64,000 nucleotides of DNA from Paracoccus caeni (lineage in GTDB: Bacteria; Pseudomonadota; Alphaproteobacteria; Rhodobacterales; Rhodobacteraceae), in assembly GCF_016629665.1 (NCBI RefSeq), contig NZ_JAEPRQ010000003.1, positions 310,001 through 374,000 of the forward strand, in the 5' to 3' direction. Every line of letters starts with the position of its first letter. Within the stretch, counting starts at the first letter, position 1. The position numbers and the translations under genes are program-made. Positions 41,457 to 51,500 of this stretch are shown here, one piece after another. The notes under the pieces were generated by a model. It did not search any database. It worked only from the letters and a program-made list of their open reading frames with translations, and was not told the DNA's origin.

Positions 41457-44267
41457 CTAGCTGCTCGACGCAGTGAACTGGCCGATCTTGAAGATGACGA
41501 ACTCTGCCGGGGCGACGGGGGCCAGGCCGATCTCGCAGACCAGTCTGCCGTTATCGATGTCGTCCTGGCTCATGGTCGAGCGGTCGCAGGTGACGAAGAA
41601 CCCCTCTTCCGGGGTGGTCCCCATCAGCGCCCCGGATTTCCACACGCCGGTCAGGAAGGACGAGATGGATTGGGTCACTCGTTCCCAAAGCGCTTCGGAA
41701 TTTGGTTCGAAAACAACCCATTGGGTGCCGATATCGATAGAATGTTCGACATAGATGAACAGCCGGCGGATGTTCAGGTATTTCCATTCCATGTCCGAAC
41801 TGATGGTCCGCGCGCCCCACATCCTGATGCCGCGCGGTGTCAGATCGCGGATCAGGTTCACGCCTATGGGGTTCAGCACCTCTTGCTCTGGCGCGGTCAA
41901 CGGCAGCGCCACATCGACGATGTTGCGGACCACCTCGTTCGCGGGGGCTTTGTGGACGCCGACGGAATTGTCGGTGCGGGCATAGATGCCCATCGCGTAG
42001 CCCGAAGGCGGGAAGGATGCGATCCTGCCATTCACGCTGTTCAGCGCCCGCAGCCATGGCGCGTAATAGGCCGCGTATTTGCTATCGTAATTGTTCCGAT
42101 GCGCCTGGATCGAGGTGACATCGGCGGCATCGGGCGGGACATCCAGCACCGCGACGCGATATTTCAACCGCTCGCAATGCGAGATCAGCGCCGCCTGCAC
42201 CGTTTCGGCGGTCACACCGGGCACCGCGACCATCGAGATGTCGTCGCGTTCGGCCAGCGCCTCGATCCCGGTGCGACGGCCCGGCCCCATATCCTCGCCG
42301 ATCAGCGACAGATCGGTGATCGCACCGCCATTATCGCCATTGGCCAGATATTTCGGCAACCCGTTCGCCGTCGCCGGAGCGTCGGTGAACCCGATCCCGG
42401 CACCCGCGACCGGTGTATCCACCTCGATCAGCTTCGAGCCGATCTCGGGATCGTTCAGCCGCTCGGCGAAATAGCGCAGCCCGGCATCGGTCGCCATGTC
42501 GTCGTTCCAGGTCAGCCCCTCGAACGCCTCGGCCAGAACCGGAAGCCCGGATTCTGCATCGTTCTGCCAGATCAGCACATCGATCTCGTGAACGCGCAGA
42601 TATGCCGCACGCTGGGCCGGATCGGGATCAAGTTGCAGCGGAGCGGCCAGCGTGAGGGGCGGGTCCAGCGTGACCGTTCTGGCGCCACTGTCGATTGCGG
42701 CGACGGTCGCCTCGATCTTCTCGGTCCCGGTGTCCAGTTCCACCTTCGCGCCGGTATAGAAGCTGGCGGTCGAGGCGACGGTCAGTGTGTCATCGCCATT
42801 GGCCGCAACCTGCAAGCCCTCGAAGCTGACCCAGTTTTCTGAATCGACGCCGCTGGCCGGGAAATCGCCCGCCGTTTCGGTCAGATACAGCGCGCCGCGC
42901 GTGGCATCGACCAGCACCACCTGCGCATTGGCAAAGCCGCCCGCATTGCGCACCGCAATCGCCTGCAACGAACCGGCCTGATTGGGCGCGGTCAGGCCCG
43001 TGGCATCGTTGACATAGATGCGGTGGAACAGACCCGCGCCGGGCGCGGTGGCGACCAGACGGGTTGGCGTCGCGGCAGGGGCATTTGCGGTCAAGGCGGT
43101 GTCGATGGTTGCATGCGCGCCCGCCGCGATGTCCTGCGCGGTGCGGATGGCCGAGACGGTGATCTCGGTCACATTGCCGCCGGTCGTCACCCGAAGCTCA
43201 TCCCCCGCCTGCAGGGTCATCGCCAGATCATGCGGGATCGTGCCCGGACCGTAGGGGCCAGCACCGCCGGTCATGTCGATGTCGAAGGCCGCCGGGGCCG
43301 CGCCCAGATCGACCTCGGTCCCGGCGGGATTGCCGCTGCGGGCAATCAGCGTCAGGGTCGAGCCGCCTGCGCTGTGATCCGCGCCCGCGCCGCCGCCGCT
43401 GACCGAGAAGGTTAGGTCGCCGTCCGCGATGGCGGTGATCGTCGCCGCGTCCGCGCCCACCAGAATGCGGTCGCCGACGCGCAGGTTTTGCAGCGCCTGC
43501 CCGGTAAAACTTAACGTCGTGTCGCCTGCCGCCGCATCGGCGGCCAGCGGGATCGCCGGATCGACGCGCCTGCCGCTGGCAGTGGTCAGCGCCACCGGCG
43601 CACGGTCGCGCGGACGGAACTCGACCGCAAGCCGGTTGCCGTCATTGCCGCGATAGCGCGCCAGAATGACCGGCCCGGTATCGGCCGAGGGTGCGGCGCC
43701 CATGATCTGAACCATGGTGTTGTCGGCCTCGAACGTGACGCCAGCCGCGACCGGGTTCGCCAGAACGACTGAATTTTCTTGCGGATTGGTCGAGGCCACG
43801 GGAGAGACCAGCCGCTCGGCAAAGGGGCTGGTGGCATTAGGGCGGGTCAGGATCCGCAGAATGGTGCCGGGCACGATCTGCCGCAACGTGTTCAGCCGCA
43901 GCGTGTCCGAGGGGCCGCGCACCGTGGCCCCGCGTGCCAGACGGAAGACGGTGCCCTGATCCATGCTCTGCTGCGCGGCGGCAGCGCCGGGGCCAAGCGC
44001 GCGAACGACATAGCATCGGCTGCCGCCATTCTCGAAGAACGCCTTGACCGAGTGGCCAAGATAGTCGCCCAGCCCGGACGGCACGGCGACAGGATCGCCA
44101 AACAGCCGCCGGAACTGACCATAGCTGCCGATAAAGGTCGGCTTGCCTTCAGGTCCGCTGCGTGCGGCACCGACAAAGCCGGCGGTCGAGGTGCTTACGC
44201 CCTGGATCGGCTTGCCGCGAAACGAAGTCTCCTGAATGAAGACGCCGGGGCGGAGATATTCGGGCAT
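41457..44267 (-). CDS. Large tail sheath protein 1 (936 aa) with a long internal insertion
   Basis: The principal contractile sheath. The N-terminus PEYLRPGVFIQETSFRGKPI, followed by GVSTSTAGFVGAARSGPEGK, and the C-terminus RGIRMWGARTISSDMEWKYL, WVVFEPNSEALWERVTQSIS and PAEFVIFKIGQF are diagnostic. Most eCIS sheaths are about 350-520 residues; this one carries roughly 430 extra residues (about 120-555) of beta-rich, Thr/Ala/Asp-rich sequence with repeated TL/TI strands (DTLTVASTASFYTGAKVELD). The insertion likely decorates the outer face. A strong AGGAGA site precedes the ATG. Confidence 0.94.
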   Translation of the reverse strand: MPEYLRPGVFIQETSFRGKPIQGVSTSTAGFVGAARSGPEGKPTFIGSYGQFRRLFGDPVAVPSGLGDYLGHSVKAFFENGGSRCYVVRALGPGAAAAQQSMDQGTVFRLARGATVRGPSDTLRLNTLRQIVPGTILRILTRPNATSPFAERLVSPVASTNPQENSVVLANPVAAGVTFEADNTMVQIMGAAPSADTGPVILARYRGNDGNRLAVEFRPRDRAPVALTTASGRRVDPAIPLAADAAAGDTTLSFTGQALQNLRVGDRILVGADAATITAIADGDLTFSVSGGGAGADHSAGGSTLTLIARSGNPAGTEVDLGAAPAAFDIDMTGGAGPYGPGTIPHDLAMTLQAGDELRVTTGGNVTEITVSAIRTAQDIAAGAHATIDTALTANAPAATPTRLVATAPGAGLFHRIYVNDATGLTAPNQAGSLQAIAVRNAGGFANAQVVLVDATRGALYLTETAGDFPASGVDSENWVSFEGLQVAANGDDTLTVASTASFYTGAKVELDTGTEKIEATVAAIDSGARTVTLDPPLTLAAPLQLDPDPAQRAAYLRVHEIDVLIWQNDAESGLPVLAEAFEGLTWNDDMATDAGLRYFAERLNDPEIGSKLIEVDTPVAGAGIGFTDAPATANGLPKYLANGDNGGAITDLSLIGEDMGPGRRTGIEALAERDDISMVAVPGVTAETVQAALISHCERLKYRVAVLDVPPDAADVTSIQAHRNNYDSKYAAYYAPWLRALNSVNGRIASFPPSGYAMGIYARTDNSVGVHKAPANEVVRNIVDVALPLTAPEQEVLNPIGVNLIRDLTPRGIRMWGARTISSDMEWKYLNIRRLFIYVEHSIDIGTQWVVFEPNSEALWERVTQSISSFLTGVWKSGALMGTTPEEGFFVTCDRSTMSQDDIDNGRLVCEIGLAPVAPAEFVIFKIGQFTASSS

Positions 44268-44294
44268 CGTATCGTCTCCTTTGCAGAGGCTTTG

Positions 44295-44957
44295 TCAGGT
44301 GAGTTGAAAGACCACCCGCGCCACCGATTGCGGCGCGATGGTGAAATCCTGTCCGGCGAAGGCAGCACCGGCGCTGTCGGGGATGAACCGGCCCGAGGCG
44401 ACCGGACGTGCCGCGCCGCCGGGAATACGGGCCTCGATTGTCAGGGGAATCCGCCCCGCCATATCCGGGGCCATCGCGCCCGGAGGCAGGAACAGGAACT
44501 CGCCACCCTGATCGGTGCGGGTCATTCTGTCGAAGGGCTGTCCCTGCTGGGCGATGCGGATCTCCAGCCCGGCGGTGTCACTGCCCTGCAGCTTGCCACG
44601 GATGCCGGTTTGGCCTGCGGTGGCGATGGCATCGGCGGCGGGCCACAGATCGACTTCGACCACCGTGGCGGGGTCGGGCAGGGGCAGCGTCACCTGCGGA
44701 TCATCGGCGTCCCACCGGACCCAGCCTGCCTCGGCACGGGTCAGCGGCCTGCGCCACAGGATCGTCTGGGCACCCGTGCCTGCGCCAAGGAAGCGATAGC
44801 TGCCATCGGCCTGTCGGATGCCCTTGCCATCGGGGCGGCGGACCGGGCGGAGCAGGCTTCCCGCCAACCGCACCGGTAGTTCCTGCGGCACCGGCTGGCC
44901 GGTGAAGTGATCGCGGAAGCGGACGATCAGCGACAATTGATGACGGATGCCTGTCAT
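44295..44957 (-). CDS. eCIS-associated beta-sandwich-like protein (220 aa)
   Basis: Not firmly recognised. The sequence is beta-rich with Gly/Asp turns; GQTGIRGKLQGSDTAGLEIR, then DQGGEFLFLPPGAM, recalls carboxypeptidase-regulatory-like or transthyretin-type beta-sandwiches. Its ATG overlaps the stop of the DUF4255 gene, so it is translationally coupled to an early eCIS structural gene. A decoration or accessory sheath role is possible. Confidence 0.6.
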   Translation of the reverse strand: MTGIRHQLSLIVRFRDHFTGQPVPQELPVRLAGSLLRPVRRPDGKGIRQADGSYRFLGAGTGAQTILWRRPLTRAEAGWVRWDADDPQVTLPLPDPATVVEVDLWPAADAIATAGQTGIRGKLQGSDTAGLEIRIAQQGQPFDRMTRTDQGGEFLFLPPGAMAPDMAGRIPLTIEARIPGGAARPVASGRFIPDSAGAAFAGQDFTIAPQSVARVVFQLT

Positions 44958-45568
44958 TGCACCACCGACAGTTCGGCTTCGACCACCTGCGGGGCAGGCG
45001 GCGGATCGGTCGGATCAAGCGAGGCGACCCTGACGCGGTAAACCAGCGACAACCGATAGCCCAGCTCGGTGGCATCCCAAATCCTGTAATGACCATCCAG
45101 CGGCAGGCTTTCCAGCAGCACCTGTAACCCGTCGCCCGGCATCCAGACCGGCATGCCCGGCATTTCGAACAGGTTTGCGCGGGCGATCTCGGCATTGTCG
45201 TAGAAGGCTTGCAGGATCGCGCCGTTCAGACGCGCCTCGTCCAGCGTCGCGGGCATGTCGCCGGTCACGTCATCCGTCGCGCGCGCACCCCATGCCGTGA
45301 CCAGATAGCACAGCTCCAGCGGCAGCGCCTGACGGCCAAGGGTTCCGTCGGGGCGAAGCCGCATCGGATTGCCGCGCATCTCGGCATTGCCGGTGATCTG
45401 ATAGAGGAACAGCGAGATGAACGGATCGCTGGTTCCGGCAAGGCTGGTGAACGCCGCCGGAGTGACCAGACCGACCCCCACATTCGGGATGCCAAGCGCC
45501 ACGATATGCCGGTCTAGCACATCGACCAGCGTGCGCCCGGCATTCTCGATGACCCGCCAGTTAGCCAT
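44954..45568 (-). CDS. DUF4255 tail terminator/cap protein (Afp16-like), first gene of the eCIS operon
   Basis: A 204-residue DUF4255 protein from the ATG at 45568 after GGGAGAGG; upstream in-frame codons carry no homology. DPFISLFLYQITGNAEMRGN, MRLRPDGTLGRQALPLELCY and LVTAWGARATDD are classic for this family. In Afp the equivalent caps the distal end of the sheath-tube. Being first after the 547-bp regulatory region, it marks the operon start. Confidence 0.93.
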   Translation of the reverse strand: MANWRVIENAGRTLVDVLDRHIVALGIPNVGVGLVTPAAFTSLAGTSDPFISLFLYQITGNAEMRGNPMRLRPDGTLGRQALPLELCYLVTAWGARATDDVTGDMPATLDEARLNGAILQAFYDNAEIARANLFEMPGMPVWMPGDGLQVLLESLPLDGHYRIWDATELGYRLSLVYRVRVASLDPTDPPPAPQVVEAELSVVQ

Positions 45569-46115
45569 GAACGGGCCTCTCCCGGACGAAGGATCGCGAT
45601 GTCTGGACATGCATTTGCATGAAGGAACCCCGGTTGGTCGGCGTTTGATCCTTCCGATCCTGCGCCACGCCACGGTCATCGGGCAAAGCGCTCGGAGGTT
45701 CAAAATCGGCTCATGGGCGAGCGATTTGAACTTTTATGTTCATTAATCTCTGGTTTTTTTGAGCGATCTGCACCGGGGTTACGGAGCGGGATCGGCAATG
45801 CAGGATATGAACCCTATTGTTCAAAAAGATCTGCATCTTTTGATCAAGGTGATCTAGTTCTTTCCGCTGATGCGGAGTGATGCAAAACCGATCAGTTCAA
45901 ATTTTACCGGGAAAATCTGCGATCATCTGGACCCGGTTCCTGCCATGAGATTTGACATCGGTCTGTCCCAAAGGCCGCAACCTCTGCACGGCAATGCCCG
46001 GTCGTCGGATAAACCCGTTTTGCACCCGGCTGAACCCTCGTCACCAATCAGAATCAGCGGCAACTTGCCTTAGCCTGCAGGAAGGCTTTCGCAACATGAG
46101 GCGGTCGGGGGCACT
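45569..46115. promoter_or_regulatory. Divergent regulatory region between the eCIS operon and its AAA+ ATPase
   Basis: This 547-bp gap is markedly more AT-rich than its surroundings between 45720 and 45910. GTTCAAA occurs at 45698, 45819 and 45895, and the inverse TTTGAAC at 45725-45731. GTTCAAAATCG (45698-45708) and CGATTTGAAC (45722-45731) form a near-perfect dyad. A seven-base hairpin, AAAAGAT/ATCTTTT, lies at 45824-45841. Promoters for both directions probably lie here, but I could not pick convincing -35/-10 pairs. Nothing else recognisable is present. Confidence 0.5.
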
Positions 46116-48449
46116 GTGCGGATCGGAATCAATCTGTCGGCGGCGCCGACCATGTTGCGCACGATCCTTGATCGCGGTCTGTCGGGGATCGATGGCGCCG
46201 AGATCGTGACGCTTCCCGCGAACGGCCCGTTCGATGCTGTGCTGCTATGTGCGGACAGGCCCGATCTGGGGCTTCTGGAGACGGGGCAGACGCAGCGTCT
46301 TGTCATCGTCACGCGGCGCGGAGACCGGATGTGGGTGGCCGGGCCGGACATGCATCCGCATCGCTTCGATGATTTCTCGCCCGATATCCTGCACTCTGCC
46401 CTGATCGACGATCCGCGCCCCGTCCAGATCAAGCGCGGCGGTTTCCGGCGCTGGTTCGGTCGCAGCGACAGATCGCAGCCCCCTTTGCCCGCGATTGCCC
46501 CGCCAAAGCGCAGCGCAAGGCTTGCGCCGCTGAACGCATGGCTTGCCGGGCGCGTTCTGGACAATCGCGGAGCTTCCCTGCCGGTCGAGGGGGCGGCGCT
46601 GCTGGAAAGCCTCGCCCGTTCGCAACAGGGTCAGCCGCTGCAGGCTCCATCCTTACCTGGCCTTGACCGTATCGCAGCCGAGTTCGGTCTTGATCCGCCC
46701 GGTCGGGAATTGCTGCTGCTGGCCTCGCTGGTCGAGGTCAGCCCCGAAGCCGCCCGTCTGGTCGCGCTTCTGGGTGGCGGCAATCATCTGACATTGGGTC
46801 GGGTGGCTGATATAGGCCATGATCCGATAGCCTTCCTGCCGCGCCTGCAACCCGGCGCGCCGCTGATCGACTATGGCTTGATCCGCATCGAGCCTGAAGG
46901 CCCGCTGATCAACCGCAGGATCACCGCGCCTGCCGATGTGGTGGCCTATGCGCTGGGGCAGGCGGATGTGACGCCCTTCCCGCTGCGACCGCTTTACGGC
47001 ACCCCGCCGCCACTGTCCGAGGTTGTGTCCGAGCGCGTCGCCGTGTTGTCGCGGCTTCTGGCCGAACGACGGCTTCCGCCGGATGCAGCGTTCATCGTTA
47101 CCGGACCTGTCGATGGTGGGCGGGGTGATGTGGCGCGGGTTTTGGCTGCTTCTACCGCGACCGCTGCGGTCGAATTGGATGCCGCCGCCCTGACCGAAAG
47201 GGCGGTGAGGAACGATTTGCGGCGGATGGTGCAGCTTTACCGAACGGCGGTGATCCTGACGGTGCCCGAAGAGGGGGCCGAGGCGCTGGACTGGACGGCG
47301 TTGCTGCGTGGTCTGGGCGGGCATGTTTTCCTGATCGCCGCGCCTTCGCAGTTTGCGGCGCTGGCGGTCAGGCTGGGGCGACAGGCGGTGCCGGTTGATC
47401 TGCCGGGTCGCGACCGTCCGCAGCGGGCAGAGTTATGGCGGCAGGCGATGCCCAGCCTCACCGATGACGAGCGGGATCTGATTTCCGAACGGTTCGATCT
47501 TGGCCGCAAGGGGGTCGAGCGTGCGCTTGGTCTGGCGGTGACCGCTGCCCAGCTTCAGGGGCGAAGCGCGCCTGACCAGCAGGATCTGATCAGCGCCTGT
47601 GACCGCCTGCGTATCGCCGATTTCCGGGGAACCGCGCAGCGGCTTGATTGCGATCTTTGCCGCGAGGACATCGTCCTGCGCCCGGAGACCGAGGCCGAGA
47701 TCGATCTTGCCATCGCCTGGGCCCGCCATGGCGCGGGACTGTTCGACACAGGCGGCGCAGGCAGCAACCTGCAGACCGGGCGCGGGCTTGCCTGTCTTTT
47801 CACCGGGCCGCCGGGGACCGGGAAAAGCATGGCGGCGCGGATCGTCGCGCGCGAGGTGGATTATGCGCTTTACCGGATCGATATCAGTCAGGTCGTGGAC
47901 AAGTTTATCGGCGAAAGCGAAAAGCGGCTGGCTACGCTTTTCGATGAGGCCGAGCGGTCGCGCGTCGCGCTGTTCTTCGATGAGGCGGACTGCGTCTTCG
48001 GCAAGCGCACCGAACTGCGCGACAGTCATGACCGATATGCCAATATCACCGTCGATTTCCTGCTGCAGCGGCTGGAAAGTTTCGAGGGGCTGGCAATTCT
48101 GGCGACGAACCTTGCGGGAAATATGGACGATGCCTTCCTGCGGCGGTTGCGGGTCCGGGCCGAATTTGCACCGCCCGGCCCGGACGAACGCCGCCGGATA
48201 TGGGAAAAACTGCTACCTGCTGCAGAACAGCGCGCGGGGGATATCGACCTGAATTTCCTGTCGCATTCCTTTCAGATCGTCGGCGGCGAGATCCGAAATG
48301 CAATCTATACCGCCCATCTTCTGGCGGCTGCCGAAGGTCAGCAACTGGCGATGCGTCATTGCGTTCGCGGTCTCTGGCGCGAATTGGGCAAGATCGGTCG
48401 GCTGTCGGATCGCGGGCTTCTGGGACCGTGGCGTCAGGCGATCGGCTGA
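46116..48449 (+). CDS. eCIS AAA+ ATPase (Afp15-like)
   Basis: A 777-residue ATPase from a GTG start after GGGGGC; a nearby ATG at 46096 is out of frame. The C-terminal AAA module has Walker A GPPGTGKS (about residues 565-572), then IVDKFIGES-type pore/loop sequence (SQVVDKFIGESEKRLATLFD), Walker B VALFFDEADCVFG (about 618-630), and the box LATNLAGNMDDAFLRRLRVR with arginine finger candidates. The N-terminal 450 residues include a degenerate second ATPase-like region. Afp15-type ATPases are needed for particle assembly. It is transcribed divergently from the structural operon. Confidence 0.92.
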   Translation: MRIGINLSAAPTMLRTILDRGLSGIDGAEIVTLPANGPFDAVLLCADRPDLGLLETGQTQRLVIVTRRGDRMWVAGPDMHPHRFDDFSPDILHSALIDDPRPVQIKRGGFRRWFGRSDRSQPPLPAIAPPKRSARLAPLNAWLAGRVLDNRGASLPVEGAALLESLARSQQGQPLQAPSLPGLDRIAAEFGLDPPGRELLLLASLVEVSPEAARLVALLGGGNHLTLGRVADIGHDPIAFLPRLQPGAPLIDYGLIRIEPEGPLINRRITAPADVVAYALGQADVTPFPLRPLYGTPPPLSEVVSERVAVLSRLLAERRLPPDAAFIVTGPVDGGRGDVARVLAASTATAAVELDAAALTERAVRNDLRRMVQLYRTAVILTVPEEGAEALDWTALLRGLGGHVFLIAAPSQFAALAVRLGRQAVPVDLPGRDRPQRAELWRQAMPSLTDDERDLISERFDLGRKGVERALGLAVTAAQLQGRSAPDQQDLISACDRLRIADFRGTAQRLDCDLCREDIVLRPETEAEIDLAIAWARHGAGLFDTGGAGSNLQTGRGLACLFTGPPGTGKSMAARIVAREVDYALYRIDISQVVDKFIGESEKRLATLFDEAERSRVALFFDEADCVFGKRTELRDSHDRYANITVDFLLQRLESFEGLAILATNLAGNMDDAFLRRLRVRAEFAPPGPDERRRIWEKLLPAAEQRAGDIDLNFLSHSFQIVGGEIRNAIYTAHLLAAAEGQQLAMRHCVRGLWRELGKIGRLSDRGLLGPWRQAIG

Positions 48450-48466
48450 GACACCGCCTTGTGAGG

Positions 48467-48492
48467 CAGGCGCGGAAAGACCCCCGCGCCTG
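48467..48492. terminator. Perfect hairpin between convergent ATPase and nuclease genes
   Basis: Nine-base arms CAGGCGCGG (48467-48475) and CCGCGCCTG (48484-48492) flank an eight-base loop. It lies in the 56-base gap between two converging genes and probably terminates both. There is no strong T-run. Confidence 0.6.
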
Positions 48493-48505
48493 TCATTGTC
48501 ACCAA

Positions 48506-51500
48506 TCAGACGAAGACGAAGCTGTCATCCTCGATCCGCGTGAAATCAGCGGCTGCGATTTCGAAGGACAGGTTTCCGCTTGTGCGGACAGTTACCTCGT
48601 CAAATGCGGCATCGGCCTCGTATGCGATCTTGCCATTGGTGATGGTCAGGCTGGCCTGATCGACCAGCTTGCCGTCATCGTAGAACCCAAGCTGGACCGC
48701 GCCCTTGCCTCCCAGATTGACGAACTCGAATGCTGCATCCAGCGCGTCGCCCAGCCGCCCCCGGTCATCCATCGCGAAACGGATCGTTTCGTTCTGGTTA
48801 AGCCGCGTGGCCTGGGACCCAAACAGGCTGTCGCCGAAGAGCGAATAGACCCCAAGGCCCTTGCCCGCCAATGTCAGCAGATTGATCCCCTTGCCCTCGG
48901 CAGAGACGGTGATGTCCGAGCCGTCGATCTTCAGACGCGGCACCGGCAGCAGCACCAGATCGCTGTCCACCTTCACCCCGTCTTCGGAATAGGTGACGCG
49001 GTTCAGCAGGATCGCGGGATCAAGGAAATCGACCCGCGTGGCGATCGTTGTCGTGGGCGCATCCAGTTCCAGCCCGATCAGCAACGGATCATGGTCCGAG
49101 ACCGCGAAGGGATCGTTGTTGTAAAACGCCGGATCGTTGAATTGCGACGAATAGGAGAACAGGTCTGGCTCATCTGCATTGATATGCCATTCGGCGACGC
49201 CGGTGACATTGTCGCGGATACCCTGACTGCCCATGCCATAGTCCAGCGTCCCGCGCTGGCCGTCGAAGACATAGCTATAGGCATCCTCGCCCAGCCATTC
49301 CGTCGCCAGATCGACCATGCCGGCATCGGCCAGCGCCTGAAGCGGATCTTCTTTCGCGTAAGAGTTCAGATCCCCCAGAACCAACTGGTTCTCGGTGCTG
49401 TCCGCCCCAGTCGGGTTCGAGGCCAGCCATTCGGCAAGCTCCGCCGCCGCCTCGGCACGGACGCCATTCCAGAAAGCCTGTCCGTCGCCCTGATCGTAGT
49501 TCGGATCGTTCCGCAGCGCGTCGATCAGTGCGGGGTCCAGCCCGGCATTCTCAGCCGCCTCCAGCAACGAGACCAGACCGCTATCCCCTTTCGATTTCAG
49601 GTGGTTCGCGGCGACCGTCACTTCTGCCCCGTTCGCGGTTTCGAAAGTCGCGGCAAGGGCCGGGCGGTTGCGCTGAAGATCGGCGAATTCGGTGCCGGTC
49701 GCAGCGGTGATCTGATCGGCAATGGCCTGTGTCGCGGCAGAGCTGTTCTCGGCATATTCCAGCACCGCGGTTCCTTTCAGGCTGACCTGATCGGCGCGAT
49801 AGATGATGCCGGTGGTGATGGCATCCTCACCCAGAAAGCCGGTGCCGGGATCGGCATAGGCCCAGACACCCGCCCCCTCGGCCGCGTTCAGCGCATCGAC
49901 CAGGGTGGCAATCGCGCTGTCCGGGCCGAAGCCGTTATTCTCGATCTCCTGCAGGGCGACGATCTCGGCCCCCATCTGGGTCAGCGCGGTGACCAGCTTG
50001 TCGGTCTGCCGCGCAAGATCCTCGGCGGTGGTGGCGCCGCGCGGGTCCAGATCGCCGTTCGGGCCGGTGCCGCCGCTGCCATCGTTCAGCGTGGTGAAAT
50101 AGTTCAGCACGTTGAAGCTGGCCACCTGAATGTCGCCGCCTACATCCGGCACCTCTGACGGGCGCTCGCCGCTGCCCTCGGTCACGTCCAGCGGCTTGTC
50201 CACCTGAATCCGGTAGGTGCCGTAACGCTGATCCATGATGCCGGTGACGCCGTCCAGTTCCGTGCCCAGCCGCAGCGTCGGGCCGGTGGCGGTCAGCGGA
50301 TCGCCTGCTTCCAGCGGGGTGCCGTCGCCGGAATCGATCATCGTCACCCGGTCCGGGTTCTGCGCGGTTGAGCCGTCATCGATCACGAACCGCGCCGCCG
50401 CATTGGCCGCCGCCAACTCGGCCACCAGTTCCGCTTGCGTCTGCGGGTCATAGATCTGCGTCGGCTGGACCAGATTGCCCTCGGCCACCTCGATTTCGCC
50501 GAAACGGTCGAGGTTGAAGTTTGTCACCACGGTCAGCGGATCTTCCGAGCCGGTCAGAAGCTGGACCCGCATTCCTTCGAAGGTCTCAAAATTGTCGCGC
50601 ATGCCAAGAGTGATCTGGGTGACGCTGGGCAGCGCCTGCCCGGTCGCCAGCACCTCGACCGATTGCAGGTTCTCAAGCTGGGTGAGGTTGCCGAATTCCG
50701 ACACCCGCCCGGTGACGCGAAGCTGGTCGCCGACCGTCACAGGCTGGTTCGAGAACACATAGATCGCCTCGGACGTGGCGGCATCGCCGTCGCTGTCGGC
50801 ATCCTCTTCCTGCAGGTAATAGCCGACCTGCTGGCCGTTCGCGCCGGTAATGATGCCGGTCACCACCGCCTCGACCGTCACTTCATCGCCGACCATCGCC
50901 GACGCATCGCCGCTGCCCTGAATGGCCGAGATCAGCGAGACTGCGGCATCGTTATCCTGAATGGTCACGGTCAGATCGCCGACGGTCAACCCGGCATAGG
51001 CGGGATCATCGCTGGCGACGGTAAAGCTCAGCGTGCCCTGATGGCTGCTGGCCTCGGCCAGATCGTCGTCAATGGCGCGGACGATCACCTGAACCGGATC
51101 AACCCCGGTCAGGGTCGCGGTGACCGAGGCGGCGAAGGTTTCGCCATCAAGGCTGATTTCGCTTTGCCCGTCGGGTGCGGCCACGGTGATCTGAACCGGG
51201 GCGGCGGGCTCGGTCGCCAGTTCCAGCGTGAAACTGTCGGTGCCGCCCGATTCCGCGACAGCCAACCCGTCGCCTGCACGCGCGATCACGGCGGGGGCGG
51301 TTTCGCCGCCGGAATTGCCCAGCACGCGGAAATCATCGACGGCGAAATCCTCGTCCCCGGCCTCGACACTGGCCGAGAATCGCAGATCCAGAACCGACCC
51401 GCTGCCGGTGATCGAGGCGGTGAAATCCTGCAGATCGCCGGTCAGCAGCGCACCATCGCCGCTGCCGTCCAGATCGGTGTCCTGCCGGAAGTTGCCATTG

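Noticed and set aside
46096..46115. ATG at 46096 as start of the AAA+ ATPase
   Set aside because: It is out of frame with the ATPase; the GTG at 46116 is used.
13776..48449. Type VI secretion system or prophage
   Set aside because: No TssJLM membrane-complex or ClpV gene, no capsid, portal, terminase, lysis or integrase gene; DUF4255, the CIS_TMP-like protein and the Afp15-like ATPase fit an eCIS.
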